Shown: positions 8,461-17,663 of the stretch, one piece after another | Position numbering within the stretch: the first letter of the stretch is position 1 | How the letters are laid out: every line of letters begins with the position of its first letter | Assembly: GCF_000422205.1 (NCBI RefSeq) | Contig: NZ_ATHV01000032.1 | Span: 1-57,620, forward strand | Length of the DNA: 57,620 nt | Reading direction: 5' to 3' | Source of the DNA: Desulfovibrio sp. X2 | GTDB taxonomy: Bacteria > Desulfobacterota > Desulfovibrionia > Desulfovibrionales > Desulfovibrionaceae | Translations under genes and position numbers: made by a program | The notes under the pieces: generated by a model | Databases searched by the model: none | What the model was told of the DNA's origin: nothing | What the model saw: the letters and a program-made list of their open reading frames with translations, nothing else

Positions 8461-9849
8461 ATGTCCGGCCATGCCATCGGCGTCGTCGCCGTCGTCTTCA
8501 TCGTCGGCGTGGTCGGGCTGGTGGCCATCTTCTTTCTGCTGAACACCGCGGAAACCCTCTCCAAGCTCCTCGCCCACGTGCTCCATCGTCTGGCCCGCAA
8601 CCCCGTGCAGCGGGCCTCGACGACCACGCACGTGGACCGCTCGCAGACCGTCATCCAGCATTTCCACGGCTCCGGACCGGCCCCGCAGGCGGCAGTGCCG
8701 GGAGCGGAGCGGACGTATCGCGTCTCTCTGGCAGCTCCGGACGGCCCGCCCGCGCTCGAGCCCGAGGACGAGCCCCTGACCCTGCCGCCCGGCCAGGAGG
8801 CCTTCCTCGTGCCCGTTGAGATGGAGCCGGACGCCTACGGCTACATCACCCGCACCGGCAGGCAGGTCATCGAGCCGCGCTTCGAGTACGCCGAGCCCTT
8901 CAGCGAGGGGCTGGCCGTCATCGGCCGGGACGGGCATTACGGCTACATCGACGCCGCGGGCAGCGAGGTCATCTCCGCCGTGTTCGACGACGCGGGCGAG
9001 TTCGCCGAGGGGCTGGCCCCGGTCATGCGCGGCGGCAGATACGGCTTCATCGACGCCTCGGGCACCTTCGTCATAGCGCCCGCCTACGACGGCGCGGCCT
9101 CGTTCGGCCAGGGACTGGCCGCCGTGCTGGTCGCCGGAAGGTACGGCTATGTGGACACGCGCGGCGAAATGGCCATCCCGCCGCGCTTCGACTACGCCGG
9201 GCGTTTCCGCGCAGGCAAGGCGGCGGTCATGCTCGACGGCGAGTGCGGCTTCCTTTCTCTTGCGGGCGAGTGCGGCATGCTGCCGCCGCATACCTGTCCG
9301 GGCGGCTTTTCCGAGGCGCTGGTGCCCGTGCTGCGAAACGGCGCCTGGGGCTATGCGCTGCAGAACGGCAAGATGCACATCCAGCCGCGCTTCGAGGCTG
9401 CGGAGCCGTTCAGCGAGGGGCTGGCCGCCGTCTGCGAGAACGGTCGATGGGGCTACATCGACATGTACGGCCGCTCTGTGGTTTCGCCTCGGCTGGAGCG
9501 CGCGGGCGCCTTCAGCGAGGGGCTGGCCCCGGCCTGCGAGAAGGGGCTGTGGGGATTTCTTCTGCCTGACGGCGAATGGGCCGTGGAGCCCGTGTGGCAG
9601 ATGGCCCATCCCTTTTCCGACGGCCTGTCCCGCGTACGCGTGGACGGCCGCTGGGGCTACGTCAGGCCGGATGGATCGTTCGCCCTGGAGGCGGTCTTCG
9701 AGGAAGCCGGGGATTTCCGCCACGACCTCGCCCTGGTGCGCAGGGACGGCCGCGACATGTATCTCGATTCGAGCGGCAGCGTGATCTGCCTGCTGCCCGC
9801 GGCGGACGGGGCCGGGCGGGGACGCGGCCGCTTTGCGCCGAAAGGATAG
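8461..9849 (+). CDS. Membrane-anchored WG-repeat protein
   Basis: 462 aa. One N-terminal transmembrane helix (residues 6-27, VVAVVFIVGVVGLVAIFFLL), a polar linker to about 120, then roughly nine WG/KWG-type repeats of about 35 residues (around 126, 160, 194, 228, 262, 297, 330, 364 and 398). Each contains a core such as YGYIDxxG followed by an xxPxF and an FSEGLA turn. WG repeats are predicted beta-propeller-like surfaces for protein binding. The topology suggests a soluble repeat domain tethered to the inner membrane; which side is unclear. Repeat 5 (LSLAGECGML) is degenerate. The ribosome site is weak. A terminator separates it from the upstream gene. Molecular role unknown. Confidence 0.8.
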   Translation: MSGHAIGVVAVVFIVGVVGLVAIFFLLNTAETLSKLLAHVLHRLARNPVQRASTTTHVDRSQTVIQHFHGSGPAPQAAVPGAERTYRVSLAAPDGPPALEPEDEPLTLPPGQEAFLVPVEMEPDAYGYITRTGRQVIEPRFEYAEPFSEGLAVIGRDGHYGYIDAAGSEVISAVFDDAGEFAEGLAPVMRGGRYGFIDASGTFVIAPAYDGAASFGQGLAAVLVAGRYGYVDTRGEMAIPPRFDYAGRFRAGKAAVMLDGECGFLSLAGECGMLPPHTCPGGFSEALVPVLRNGAWGYALQNGKMHIQPRFEAAEPFSEGLAAVCENGRWGYIDMYGRSVVSPRLERAGAFSEGLAPACEKGLWGFLLPDGEWAVEPVWQMAHPFSDGLSRVRVDGRWGYVRPDGSFALEAVFEEAGDFRHDLALVRRDGRDMYLDSSGSVICLLPAADGAGRGRGRFAPKG

Positions 9850-9861
9850 GACTGGAACGGA

Positions 9862-9946
9862 CGGAGGAATGTTCCTCCGGGCGAACTGCCCTGATTTTTG
9901 GGAGAGGTCCGGAGCCGGAAACGACAGCGGCCCCGTGAGGGGCCGC
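9862..9946. terminator. Two stem-loops between convergent WG-repeat and M23 genes
   Basis: First hairpin 9862-9879: CGGAGGAA / TTCCTCCG with a 2-nt TG apex. Second 9927-9946: GCGGCCCC-GTGA-GGGGCCGC, an 8-bp GC stem with a good tetraloop. Neither has a long T-run, so termination is plausible but not certain. Confidence 0.45.
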
Positions 9947-9977
9947 CGATGGTTTCGGAAGGGTCGGGTCGGGCAGG

Positions 9978-11309
9978 CTAGAGCTTGCGCACCTCGGGGG
10001 GAGTCTTGTCCTCGACCTTGGCCTGCAGCGGCTCCTTCTCGTCGAGCACTGCCGTGTATTCCTTCACCTCTTTGCTGAAATCCGCCATGTTCTTCCGGGA
10101 GACGTTGTTCGCCGGAGGCGTCTTCACGGCCAACGGATTGATGTACTTGCCGCCGAGCCGCATGCGGAAGTCGAGGTGCGGGCCCGTGGCCAGTCCGCTC
10201 GATCCCACGTAGCCGATGATCTGCCCTTGCGAGACGCTGGTGCCGGTGCGGATGCCGCGGGCGTAGCCGTGCAGGTGAGAGTACCAGGTCTCGTAGCCGT
10301 TGCGGTGCCTGACCTTGATCATGCGTCCCGCGCCGCCGTTCACGCCCACGAAGGTCACCACTCCGTCGCCGATGGTGCGCACCGGCGTTCCGACCGGCGC
10401 GGCGTAGTCGATGGCGGGATGCGCCCTGAACTCGTGCAGGATGGGGTGGAAGCGCTTCCAGGAGAAGCTCGAGCTGATGCGGGTGAACTTGAGCGGGGCC
10501 TTGAGGAAGGCCTTGCGCATGGAGTGGCCGTCGCTGCTGTAGTAGGAGGGGCGATAGGCGCCGTCGGTGTACAGGAAGGCGTAGTAGCTGTCGCCCTGGT
10601 TGTCGAAGCGGGCGGCCAGGATCTTGCCGTAGCCCGCGAAGTTGCCGTCCAGGTAGCGCTTCTCCACGACCACGCGGAACGAGTCGCCTTCGCGCAGGTC
10701 GCGGGCGAAGTCCACGTCCCATTCGAAGATGTTGCCCAGGGCGAAGGCCAGGGCGTCGTGCTCCCCGGCGTCTTCCACGGCCTGGAACAGGCTGTCCGTA
10801 ATGGTGCCTTTGACCATGACGGTGGAGACGTCATAGTCGATGGGCACACGGTTCACCTCGAAGCCGTTGTCGTCGAGGTTGACCACGAGGCGCTCGTCGC
10901 TGTCGATGTCGTAGACGAACTGGCGCAGGGAGTTGTCCTCCGCGACGATGGAGTAGTCGCGGCCCGCGTTGATGCGCGAGAGGGGGAAGACCGAGGCGCA
11001 TTTCTGGGCCAGGGTGTGGATGTCGGCCGTGGATATGTACTGTCCGAGTATGTCGGAGACCGTATCACCGGGCTTGACCGTTCCCTTGATGACGGACGTG
11101 GCGGGCTCGGCCGGGGCGGCCGTACAGTTCTCGGCAGTCTGCTCCGGCTGCTGCACCTGGGCCGGCGCCGGTGCGTCGTCCTTTTTGCTGTGCATCAGCG
11201 GGGTGACGAGCACGGCCGCCAGGATCAGGACACAGAACAGAAAGGCCAAACGAACCGGGCGGATTCGTTTGGCCTTTGCAATAATATTGTAGCTGTTCGT
11301 TTTACGCAT
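9978..11309 (-). CDS. M23-family metallopeptidase (MepM/YebA-like), OapA/LysM-like N-terminus
   Basis: 443 aa, envelope-anchored. Basic N-terminus and one transmembrane segment (residues 19-38), a LysM/OapA-like region (VKPGDTVSDIL, 78-88), then the M23 domain. It shows HPAID (H297, D301) and SHLHGY (H345, H347), but the usual GPHLH motif reads GPHLDF (H378, D380), so the second zinc-ligand His of HxH is Asp. Canonical members are DD-endopeptidases that open peptidoglycan crosslinks for growth. The Asp variant may alter metal binding or make the protein an activator. Start 11309 is the first ATG with a purine-rich upstream site (GAAGAGA); an in-frame TTG lies at 11351. Confidence 0.88.
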   Translation of the reverse strand: MRKTNSYNIIAKAKRIRPVRLAFLFCVLILAAVLVTPLMHSKKDDAPAPAQVQQPEQTAENCTAAPAEPATSVIKGTVKPGDTVSDILGQYISTADIHTLAQKCASVFPLSRINAGRDYSIVAEDNSLRQFVYDIDSDERLVVNLDDNGFEVNRVPIDYDVSTVMVKGTITDSLFQAVEDAGEHDALAFALGNIFEWDVDFARDLREGDSFRVVVEKRYLDGNFAGYGKILAARFDNQGDSYYAFLYTDGAYRPSYYSSDGHSMRKAFLKAPLKFTRISSSFSWKRFHPILHEFRAHPAIDYAAPVGTPVRTIGDGVVTFVGVNGGAGRMIKVRHRNGYETWYSHLHGYARGIRTGTSVSQGQIIGYVGSSGLATGPHLDFRMRLGGKYINPLAVKTPPANNVSRKNMADFSKEVKEYTAVLDEKEPLQAKVEDKTPPEVRKL

Positions 11310-11497
11310 GGTCTCTTCGTAATTTCTTCGATTTCCTGTCTTAGTGTACAAAGGCGATCAGTTTCTGGCTTGCTACACTATTCGAAAAGCCCTGTCCAGA
11401 ACGTAGAAACGTCTTTTTACTTCAATGTAGTTGATGTCATGCAGTCCGGGGCTCTCAGCCCGCTCCGGAAGCCGATTCCGGGGTGGGGCTCAAAAAA
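11310..11497. other. Intergenic region upstream of the flagellin promoter
   Basis: Part of a 304-bp divergent intergenic region. It contains a dyad CCGGAA-gccga-TTCCGG at 11465-11481, 17 bp before the sigma-28 -35 box, that could be an operator. I see no convincing sigma-70 promoter for the leftward M23 gene. Confidence 0.35.
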
Positions 11498-11524
11498 TTA
11501 AGTATCCGGGGAAGGGGACGATAA
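11498..11524 (+). promoter_or_regulatory. Sigma-28 (FliA) promoter of flagellin
   Basis: TTAAGTAT (11498-11505), an exact 11-bp spacer, and GACGATAA (11517-11524). Against the FliA consensus TAAAGTTT-N11-GCCGATAA this is 6/8 and 7/8. It implies a 5' leader of about 80-85 nt before the flagellin ATG. Confidence 0.85.
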
Positions 11525-11574
11525 GGCGAGTGACTGTGCCTCATAGCGTTATAGGTTTTCACTAGTTACGGTAT

Positions 11575-11608
11575 CCGGCAAGGACGCCGGGAAGGAATCC
11601 AAGGAGGA
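11575..11608 (+). promoter_or_regulatory. Flagellin leader with GGA-loop hairpin and GGA-containing ribosome site (CsrA-type target)
   Basis: Stem CCGGC (11575-11579) and GCCGG (11586-11590) present the loop AAGGAC. Further GGA motifs follow, ending in the AAGGAGGA ribosome site at 11601-11608. This is the arrangement bound by CsrA in flagellin leaders of other bacteria. CsrA/FliW themselves are not in the window. Confidence 0.5.
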
Positions 11609-11613
11609 ATACC

Positions 11614-12504
11614 ATGTCGCTCGTCATCAACCACAACATGATGGCCATGACCGCGTCCCGCAACCTGACCTCGGCCTACGACAGTCTGAGCACCTCGGTG
11701 AACAGGCTCTCTTCCGGCCTGCGCATCAACAGTTCCGCGGACGACGCCGCGGGGCTGGCGATCCGCGAGCTCATGCGCTCGGACATCTCGGCGCTGAACC
11801 AGGGTGTGCGCAACGCCAACGACGCCATCTCGCTCATCCAGACTGCGGACGGCGCGCTGCAGGTGGTGGACGAAAAGCTGATCCGCATGAAGGAGCTGGC
11901 CGAGCAGGCGGCCACCGGCACCTACAACTCCGACCAGCGCCTGATCATCGACTCCGAGTACCAGGCCATGGCTTCGGAAATCACCCGTATCGCCAGCGCC
12001 ACGGACTTCAACGGCATCTACCTGCTGAACGGCAACCTCTCGTCCGAGACGCACAGCGGCGCGGGGCTCAATTCCACCGGGAAGCTGAAGGTCCACTTCG
12101 GCCCGGGCAACGACTCGTCCGAGGACTACTACTACGTCCAGGTCGGCACCTCCACGGCCTCCGCCCTGGGCGTGGGCCTGGGCGCCACCACCACGGCCGG
12201 GCGCTCCATCTCCACGCAGGAGCTGGCCCAGACCGCCCTGGACCAGATCAACAAGGCCATCGTCTCCAAGGACAAGATCCGCGCCAACCTGGGCGCCCTG
12301 CAGAACCGCCTGGAGAACACGGTGACCAACCTGCAGATCCAGGCCGAGAACCTGCAGGCTTCCGAGTCGCGCATCTCCGACGTGGACGTGGCCACCGAGA
12401 TGACCGAGTACACCCGCGACCAGATCCTGTCGCAGTCCGCCGTGGCCATGCTCTCGCAGGCCAACAGCCTGCCGAAGATGGCCCTGAACCTCATCCAGGG
12501 CTAG
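11614..12504 (+). CDS. fliC: Flagellin
   Basis: 296 aa, a short flagellin that keeps the conserved D0/D1 helices and little of the variable D2/D3 region. N-terminal helix MSLVINHNMMAMTASRNL and the signature RLSSGLRINSSADDAAGLAI. C-terminal helix NLQASESRISDVDVATEM and the terminal segment MLSQANSLPKMALNLIQG, needed for export and polymerisation. The central region around residues 140-195 (Gly/Ser/Asp-rich) is the surface-exposed part. Transcribed alone from a FliA promoter, with a consensus ribosome site and its own terminator. No other flagellar structural genes lie in the window. Confidence 0.97.
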   Translation: MSLVINHNMMAMTASRNLTSAYDSLSTSVNRLSSGLRINSSADDAAGLAIRELMRSDISALNQGVRNANDAISLIQTADGALQVVDEKLIRMKELAEQAATGTYNSDQRLIIDSEYQAMASEITRIASATDFNGIYLLNGNLSSETHSGAGLNSTGKLKVHFGPGNDSSEDYYYVQVGTSTASALGVGLGATTTAGRSISTQELAQTALDQINKAIVSKDKIRANLGALQNRLENTVTNLQIQAENLQASESRISDVDVATEMTEYTRDQILSQSAVAMLSQANSLPKMALNLIQG

Positions 12505-12535
12505 CCTCGGTTCGCCCGAACCGGGCTTCGCAACG

Positions 12536-12567
12536 AAAGGGGCCCTCCGCGAGGAGGGCCCCTTTTT
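12536..12567 (+). terminator. Terminator after flagellin
   Basis: 13-bp stem AAAGGGGCCCTCC / GGAGGGCCCCTTT with a GCGA loop and T5 run. The arms also allow leftward termination of the convergent EamA gene. Confidence 0.92.
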
Positions 12568-12593
12568 GTTTCGCAGCGGGAGCGGGAATCGGC

Positions 12594-13508
12594 TCAGGCC
12601 GAGGGGGCCAGGCCCTGCCGTCCCTTGCGCGGGCGCGACTGGCTCAGGAAGACGCCGAGAAAGACGAGGAGCGAGGCGAGGTACTGTTGGGTGCTGAAGC
12701 GGTCGCCGAGCAGCAGGCTGCCCAGGATCAGCGTGACCACCGGGATCAGGTTGACGAAGGCCGTCGCCTGGCCCGCGGGCAGGCGGCTCATGCCGAAGTT
12801 GTAGAAGCCGTAGGCCCCGATGCTGATGAAGAGCCCGAGGTAGACCACGCACAGGGCGGGCAGGAGGGGGAGCGCCGCGGGCAGGCTTACGCCGGTGACG
12901 GCCATGGCGGGCACGAAGAAGACCGCGCCCACGAGCGCCTGCATGAAGGTCAGAAACCAGGAGTTGTAGCGAGTCGTGAGCTTCTTCAGGAGCAGCATGT
13001 AGCCGGTGGCGCAGCACATGGCCAGGAACTCCAGGAAGTTGCCGAGCAGGGGATCGGGCGCATTCTCCGTGGTCGCTGCCACTCCGGTGAGCCAGACCAC
13101 GCCCGCGATGGACAGGAGGAAGCCGCAGTACGTGCGCAGGGAGGTGCGCTCCTGCAGGAAGATGCGCGCGCCCACTGCCGTGAGCAGCGGCAGGATGGCC
13201 GTGATCATGCCCGCTTGCGAGGCCGCGGTGTAGCGCAGGGCGTAGGCCTCGCAGACGAAGTAGAGGCAGGGCTCGCACAGCGCCATGAGCACGATCCACT
13301 TCCAGTCGCCCGGCCGGTAGTCGGCCCGAAAGCGCCTGAGGAAGACGGCGAAGGCCAGGGCCGCGATGGCCATGCGGCTGAAGACCACGAGCATGGGGTG
13401 GAAGGCGCCTACGGCCACCTTCATGGCGATGAAGGAGCTGCCCCACAGGACCACGGCCGCGATCAGGGCCAGGGTCGGGAGCGTGGCTTCGTTGCTGCGC
13501 AGGTGCAT
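12594..13508 (-). CDS. EamA/DMT-superfamily permease
   Basis: 304 aa with about ten predicted transmembrane helices arranged as two EamA repeats (residues about 10-140 and 155-295). The first repeat contains VVLWGSSFIAMKVA. DMT permeases export metabolites or amino acids; the substrate cannot be read from sequence. The start at 13508 is preferred over the in-frame ATG at 13520 because GGAG lies 7 nt upstream of it. A strong hairpin followed by T4 sits directly upstream (13524-13558), so expression may be controlled by transcription attenuation. Confidence 0.85.
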   Translation of the reverse strand: MHLRSNEATLPTLALIAAVVLWGSSFIAMKVAVGAFHPMLVVFSRMAIAALAFAVFLRRFRADYRPGDWKWIVLMALCEPCLYFVCEAYALRYTAASQAGMITAILPLLTAVGARIFLQERTSLRTYCGFLLSIAGVVWLTGVAATTENAPDPLLGNFLEFLAMCCATGYMLLLKKLTTRYNSWFLTFMQALVGAVFFVPAMAVTGVSLPAALPLLPALCVVYLGLFISIGAYGFYNFGMSRLPAGQATAFVNLIPVVTLILGSLLLGDRFSTQQYLASLLVFLGVFLSQSRPRKGRQGLAPSA

Positions 13509-13523
13509 CGTTTTCTCCATATG

Positions 13524-13558
13524 AAAACGCGCCGGCGGACCAGGGGTCCACCGGCGCG
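13524..13558 (-). promoter_or_regulatory. Terminator/attenuator hairpin immediately upstream of the permease start
   Basis: Arms 13528-13541 and 13545-13558 pair at 13 of 14 positions with an AGG loop, followed leftward by TTTT (13524-13527). It is an intrinsic terminator oriented toward the permease, ending 16-20 nt before its ATG. It may end transcription from the upstream oxidoreductase or act as an attenuator. Confidence 0.55.
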
Positions 13559-13591
13559 CGGCCGTTCCTGATCGATGGGGTATCGCCGAGG

Positions 13592-13690
13592 TCAGCGTGC
13601 CGTCCGCACGGCGCGGGCGGTCGTCCTTCGCCAGGCGCGCCGCGCGCCGTGGCGCCCGTTTTTGTGGTGCGTCGTGCGGGTCGCTTGCAT
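13592..13690 (-). CDS. Possible 32-aa leader peptide
   Basis: Short ORF beginning MQATRTTHHKN and rich in Thr (6) and Arg (9 or more), ending 34 nt before the terminator hairpin. Position and composition resemble attenuation leader peptides. There is no good ribosome site, and GC-rich DNA gives such ORFs by chance. Confidence 0.2.
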   Translation of the reverse strand: MQATRTTHHKNGRHGARRAWRRTTARAVRTAR

Positions 13691-13713
13691 GGATGCTTTC
13701 GTGTCCTGTCGCG

Positions 13714-15018
13714 CTAGCTGTTCAGGACGCCGGTGTGGCGGCCGACCTTTTCCCGGGCCATGTGGGCGTCGAAATCCTCTGCAGGCCAGTCCAGCGGCGA
13801 GGCCTCGCCCTTGAGCAGCAGTTCCCTGACCTCCGAGGAGACGGGATGCCCCTCGCGGATGAAGCCGGTGTAGATGCCCGCGTGGTCCACGTCGCCGATG
13901 AGGATGCAGCCGACCAGGCGGTCGCCCTCGGCGTCCTTCTTGAAGACGAGCTTGCGGTAGCGCATGGCCGCCTCGTCGCAGCGCACCACGACTTCGTAGC
14001 CCGCGTCCGCGGGCGGGTTGCTGAGCCCCACGGAGATGGTACCCAGGCCGAAGAAGGGGATGGAGTTCATGGCCAGGCCGCCCGCATAGGGGGTGTCGGC
14101 GCCCGCCATGTTGGCGCCGGCGTTGGCGCCCTGGTTGTAGGCGCTCGGCCAGATGGGGGTCACGGCGCGCGTGCCGCTCTGCATGTCCAGCGCCTCGGCC
14201 ACGTCGCCCGCGGCGAAGATGTCCGCGTCACTCGTGCGCATGTGGTCGTCGCAGACGATGCCCTTGTTGCACGTCACATTCGCGCTTCTGGCCAGCTCCA
14301 GGCGCGGGAAGACGCCCGTGGCCATGATCACGCAGTCCGCGGGCAGGTCGCCGTCCTCGGTGCTCACGCCCGTCACGCGGCCGGAGGCGTCCGTGAGCAC
14401 GGCCTTGGGCGCGGCGTTCTTGAACTTGAGCCCTTTCGTCTCCAGATGGCGGCGCACCAGTGCGCCCGCCTCCTCGTCGAAATAGACGCGCATGATGCGC
14501 GAGCGCACCACCAGGGTCACGTCCTTGCCGAGCAGGGTCAGTCCCTCCGCGGCCTTGAGCGCGATGAGGCCCGCGCCGATGACCACGAAGCGCTTGGCCT
14601 CGGCCGCGATGCCCTTCATCTCCTGCGCGTGCGCCCAGGTGGTGAAGGTGTGCACGCCCGTCGCGTCCTTGCCCGGGATGTTCGCCACGCCCGCGGCGCC
14701 GCCCGTGGCCAGGAGCAGCTTCTCGTAGGGCACGCGCTCGCCGTTAGCGAGGACCACGGCCTTCTTTCCGGCGTCCACGGAGGCCACCTCGCAGCCGAGG
14801 CGCACGGTCACGTGGTTGTCGGCGTAGAAGGACTCCGGACGCAGGGCCATGTCGTCCGCCTTGACCTTGCCCGCGAGGTAGTAGGAGATCAGGGGACGGC
14901 CGTAGGTGGCCCGCTCCTCCTCGCTGAGCACGAGGATGCCGCCGGTCTTGTCGTGGGCGCGGATACCCTCTATGGCGCCGATGCTGGCCACGCCGTTGCC
15001 GATGATGACGTATTTCAT
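13714..15018 (-). CDS. NAD(P)/FAD-dependent oxidoreductase (NirB N-terminal / rubredoxin reductase-like)
   Basis: 434 aa pyridine-nucleotide-disulfide-type fold. FAD-binding motif at the start (VIIGNGVASIGAIEGIR), NAD-binding motif RFVVIGAGLIALKAAEGL near residues 140-160, a GGxxG-type ATGVFPR segment, and the second FAD contact SDADIFAAGDVAE. It lacks a CxxxxC redox disulfide, so it is closer to rubredoxin/nitrite-reductase-type NADH oxidoreductases than to disulfide reductases. GRPLISYYLAGK is characteristic of that group. Electron acceptor unknown. Cytoplasmic. Transcribed leftward; divergent from glnS. Confidence 0.85.
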   Translation of the reverse strand: MKYVIIGNGVASIGAIEGIRAHDKTGGILVLSEEERATYGRPLISYYLAGKVKADDMALRPESFYADNHVTVRLGCEVASVDAGKKAVVLANGERVPYEKLLLATGGAAGVANIPGKDATGVHTFTTWAHAQEMKGIAAEAKRFVVIGAGLIALKAAEGLTLLGKDVTLVVRSRIMRVYFDEEAGALVRRHLETKGLKFKNAAPKAVLTDASGRVTGVSTEDGDLPADCVIMATGVFPRLELARSANVTCNKGIVCDDHMRTSDADIFAAGDVAEALDMQSGTRAVTPIWPSAYNQGANAGANMAGADTPYAGGLAMNSIPFFGLGTISVGLSNPPADAGYEVVVRCDEAAMRYRKLVFKKDAEGDRLVGCILIGDVDHAGIYTGFIREGHPVSSEVRELLLKGEASPLDWPAEDFDAHMAREKVGRHTGVLNS

Positions 15019-15234
15019 GGGATGCCCCTGCGAACGAATTGGTGAAAAAAGGTGCAAGGAATCTAGCCAAAGGGGCGCGGCGCGTAAAGGCTTTTCGGCC
15101 CCCGTATTGACACGCCGGAGCATCCGTTTCATTGAAGGTCCTGCGCGCGCCCGCGCGCCGTGCCGGGGGCTTGCCGGAAGGCCGCCGCCCGGTACGGATA
15201 TCCGAGAGACACCGAGACCATGCAGGAAGGTTCC

Positions 15235-16929
<1,695 letters not shown>

Positions 16930-16956
16930 GGACAGGGCGGCTTCCTCAACGCGACG

Positions 16957-16994
16957 AAGCGGGCGGACGCATGGGCGTCCGCCCGCTTTTTTTT
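16957..16994 (+). terminator. Terminator after glnS
   Basis: 14-bp perfect arms (16957-16970, 16975-16988) rich in GC with an ATGG loop and a T8 tail. Confidence 0.95.
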
Positions 16995-17009
16995 GCCGCG
17001 CGGCCGGAA

Positions 17010-17591
17010 TCAGCGGCCGTAGGTCACGGTCAGGGTCGCCTTGCCCAGGCGATGGCTGTTGAGCACGAAGCCGACCATGGCGGCCGAGGCGTCCGTGGGC
17101 AGGCCGAGGTGTTCCACGTCAAGGGCGTTGAGGGTGAAGACGTAGCGGTGGGGCCGGTCGCCCGCGGGCGGACAGCCGCCTCCGTAGCCCGGCGCTCCGA
17201 AGTCGGTGCGCGACTGCACGGCCGCCGCCGGGAGCCCCGCGCCGTCCGGCCTCACGCCCGGCGGCAGCGACGTGGCCGAGGCCGGGATGTCGAAGACGAC
17301 CCAGTGCCACCAGCCGCTTCCCGTGGGCGCGTCCGGGTCGTACATGGTCAGGACGAAGCTTTTCGTCCCGGCGGGCGGCGCGCTCCAGGAGAGGGCCGGG
17401 GAGCGGTTCTCCCCGGAGCAGCCGAAGGCGTCGTTCAGCTGGGCCGTGGGAAGCGTGCCGCCGTCCTTCATGTCCGGGCTGGACAGGCTGAAGCGCGCGG
17501 CGTGCGCCCGGCCGCCCGGCATGGCCAGGAACAGCGGGACCAGAAGCAGCAGGGCCGAAAACACGGTGAGGCGTGAAACGGTGATGCGCAT
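17010..17591 (-). CDS. YbhB/YbcL-type PEBP-family protein, secreted
   Basis: 193 aa. N-terminal Sec signal peptide (hydrophobic LTVFSALLLLVPLFLAMPGG, cleavage near AHA-A). The mature domain has the PEBP/Raf-kinase-inhibitor-like ligand pocket: DPDAPTGSGWWHWVVFDIP and a C-terminal YVFTLNALD. Bacterial members bind small anionic ligands; function is poorly defined. The segment APGYGGGCPPAGDRPHRY is typical of YbhB relatives. Start at 17591 with GGGAGGT upstream. Leftward, convergent with glnS; the AraC gene 72 nt upstream is on the same strand and could be co-transcribed. Confidence 0.88.
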   Translation of the reverse strand: MRITVSRLTVFSALLLLVPLFLAMPGGRAHAARFSLSSPDMKDGGTLPTAQLNDAFGCSGENRSPALSWSAPPAGTKSFVLTMYDPDAPTGSGWWHWVVFDIPASATSLPPGVRPDGAGLPAAAVQSRTDFGAPGYGGGCPPAGDRPHRYVFTLNALDVEHLGLPTDASAAMVGFVLNSHRLGKATLTVTYGR

Positions 17592-17663
17592 GGCGGACCT
17601 CCCGGTCGGGTTTCGCCATGCTCTAGCAGGCAGGGAGACGGCTGTTCGGCCCGAACCGGCCAA

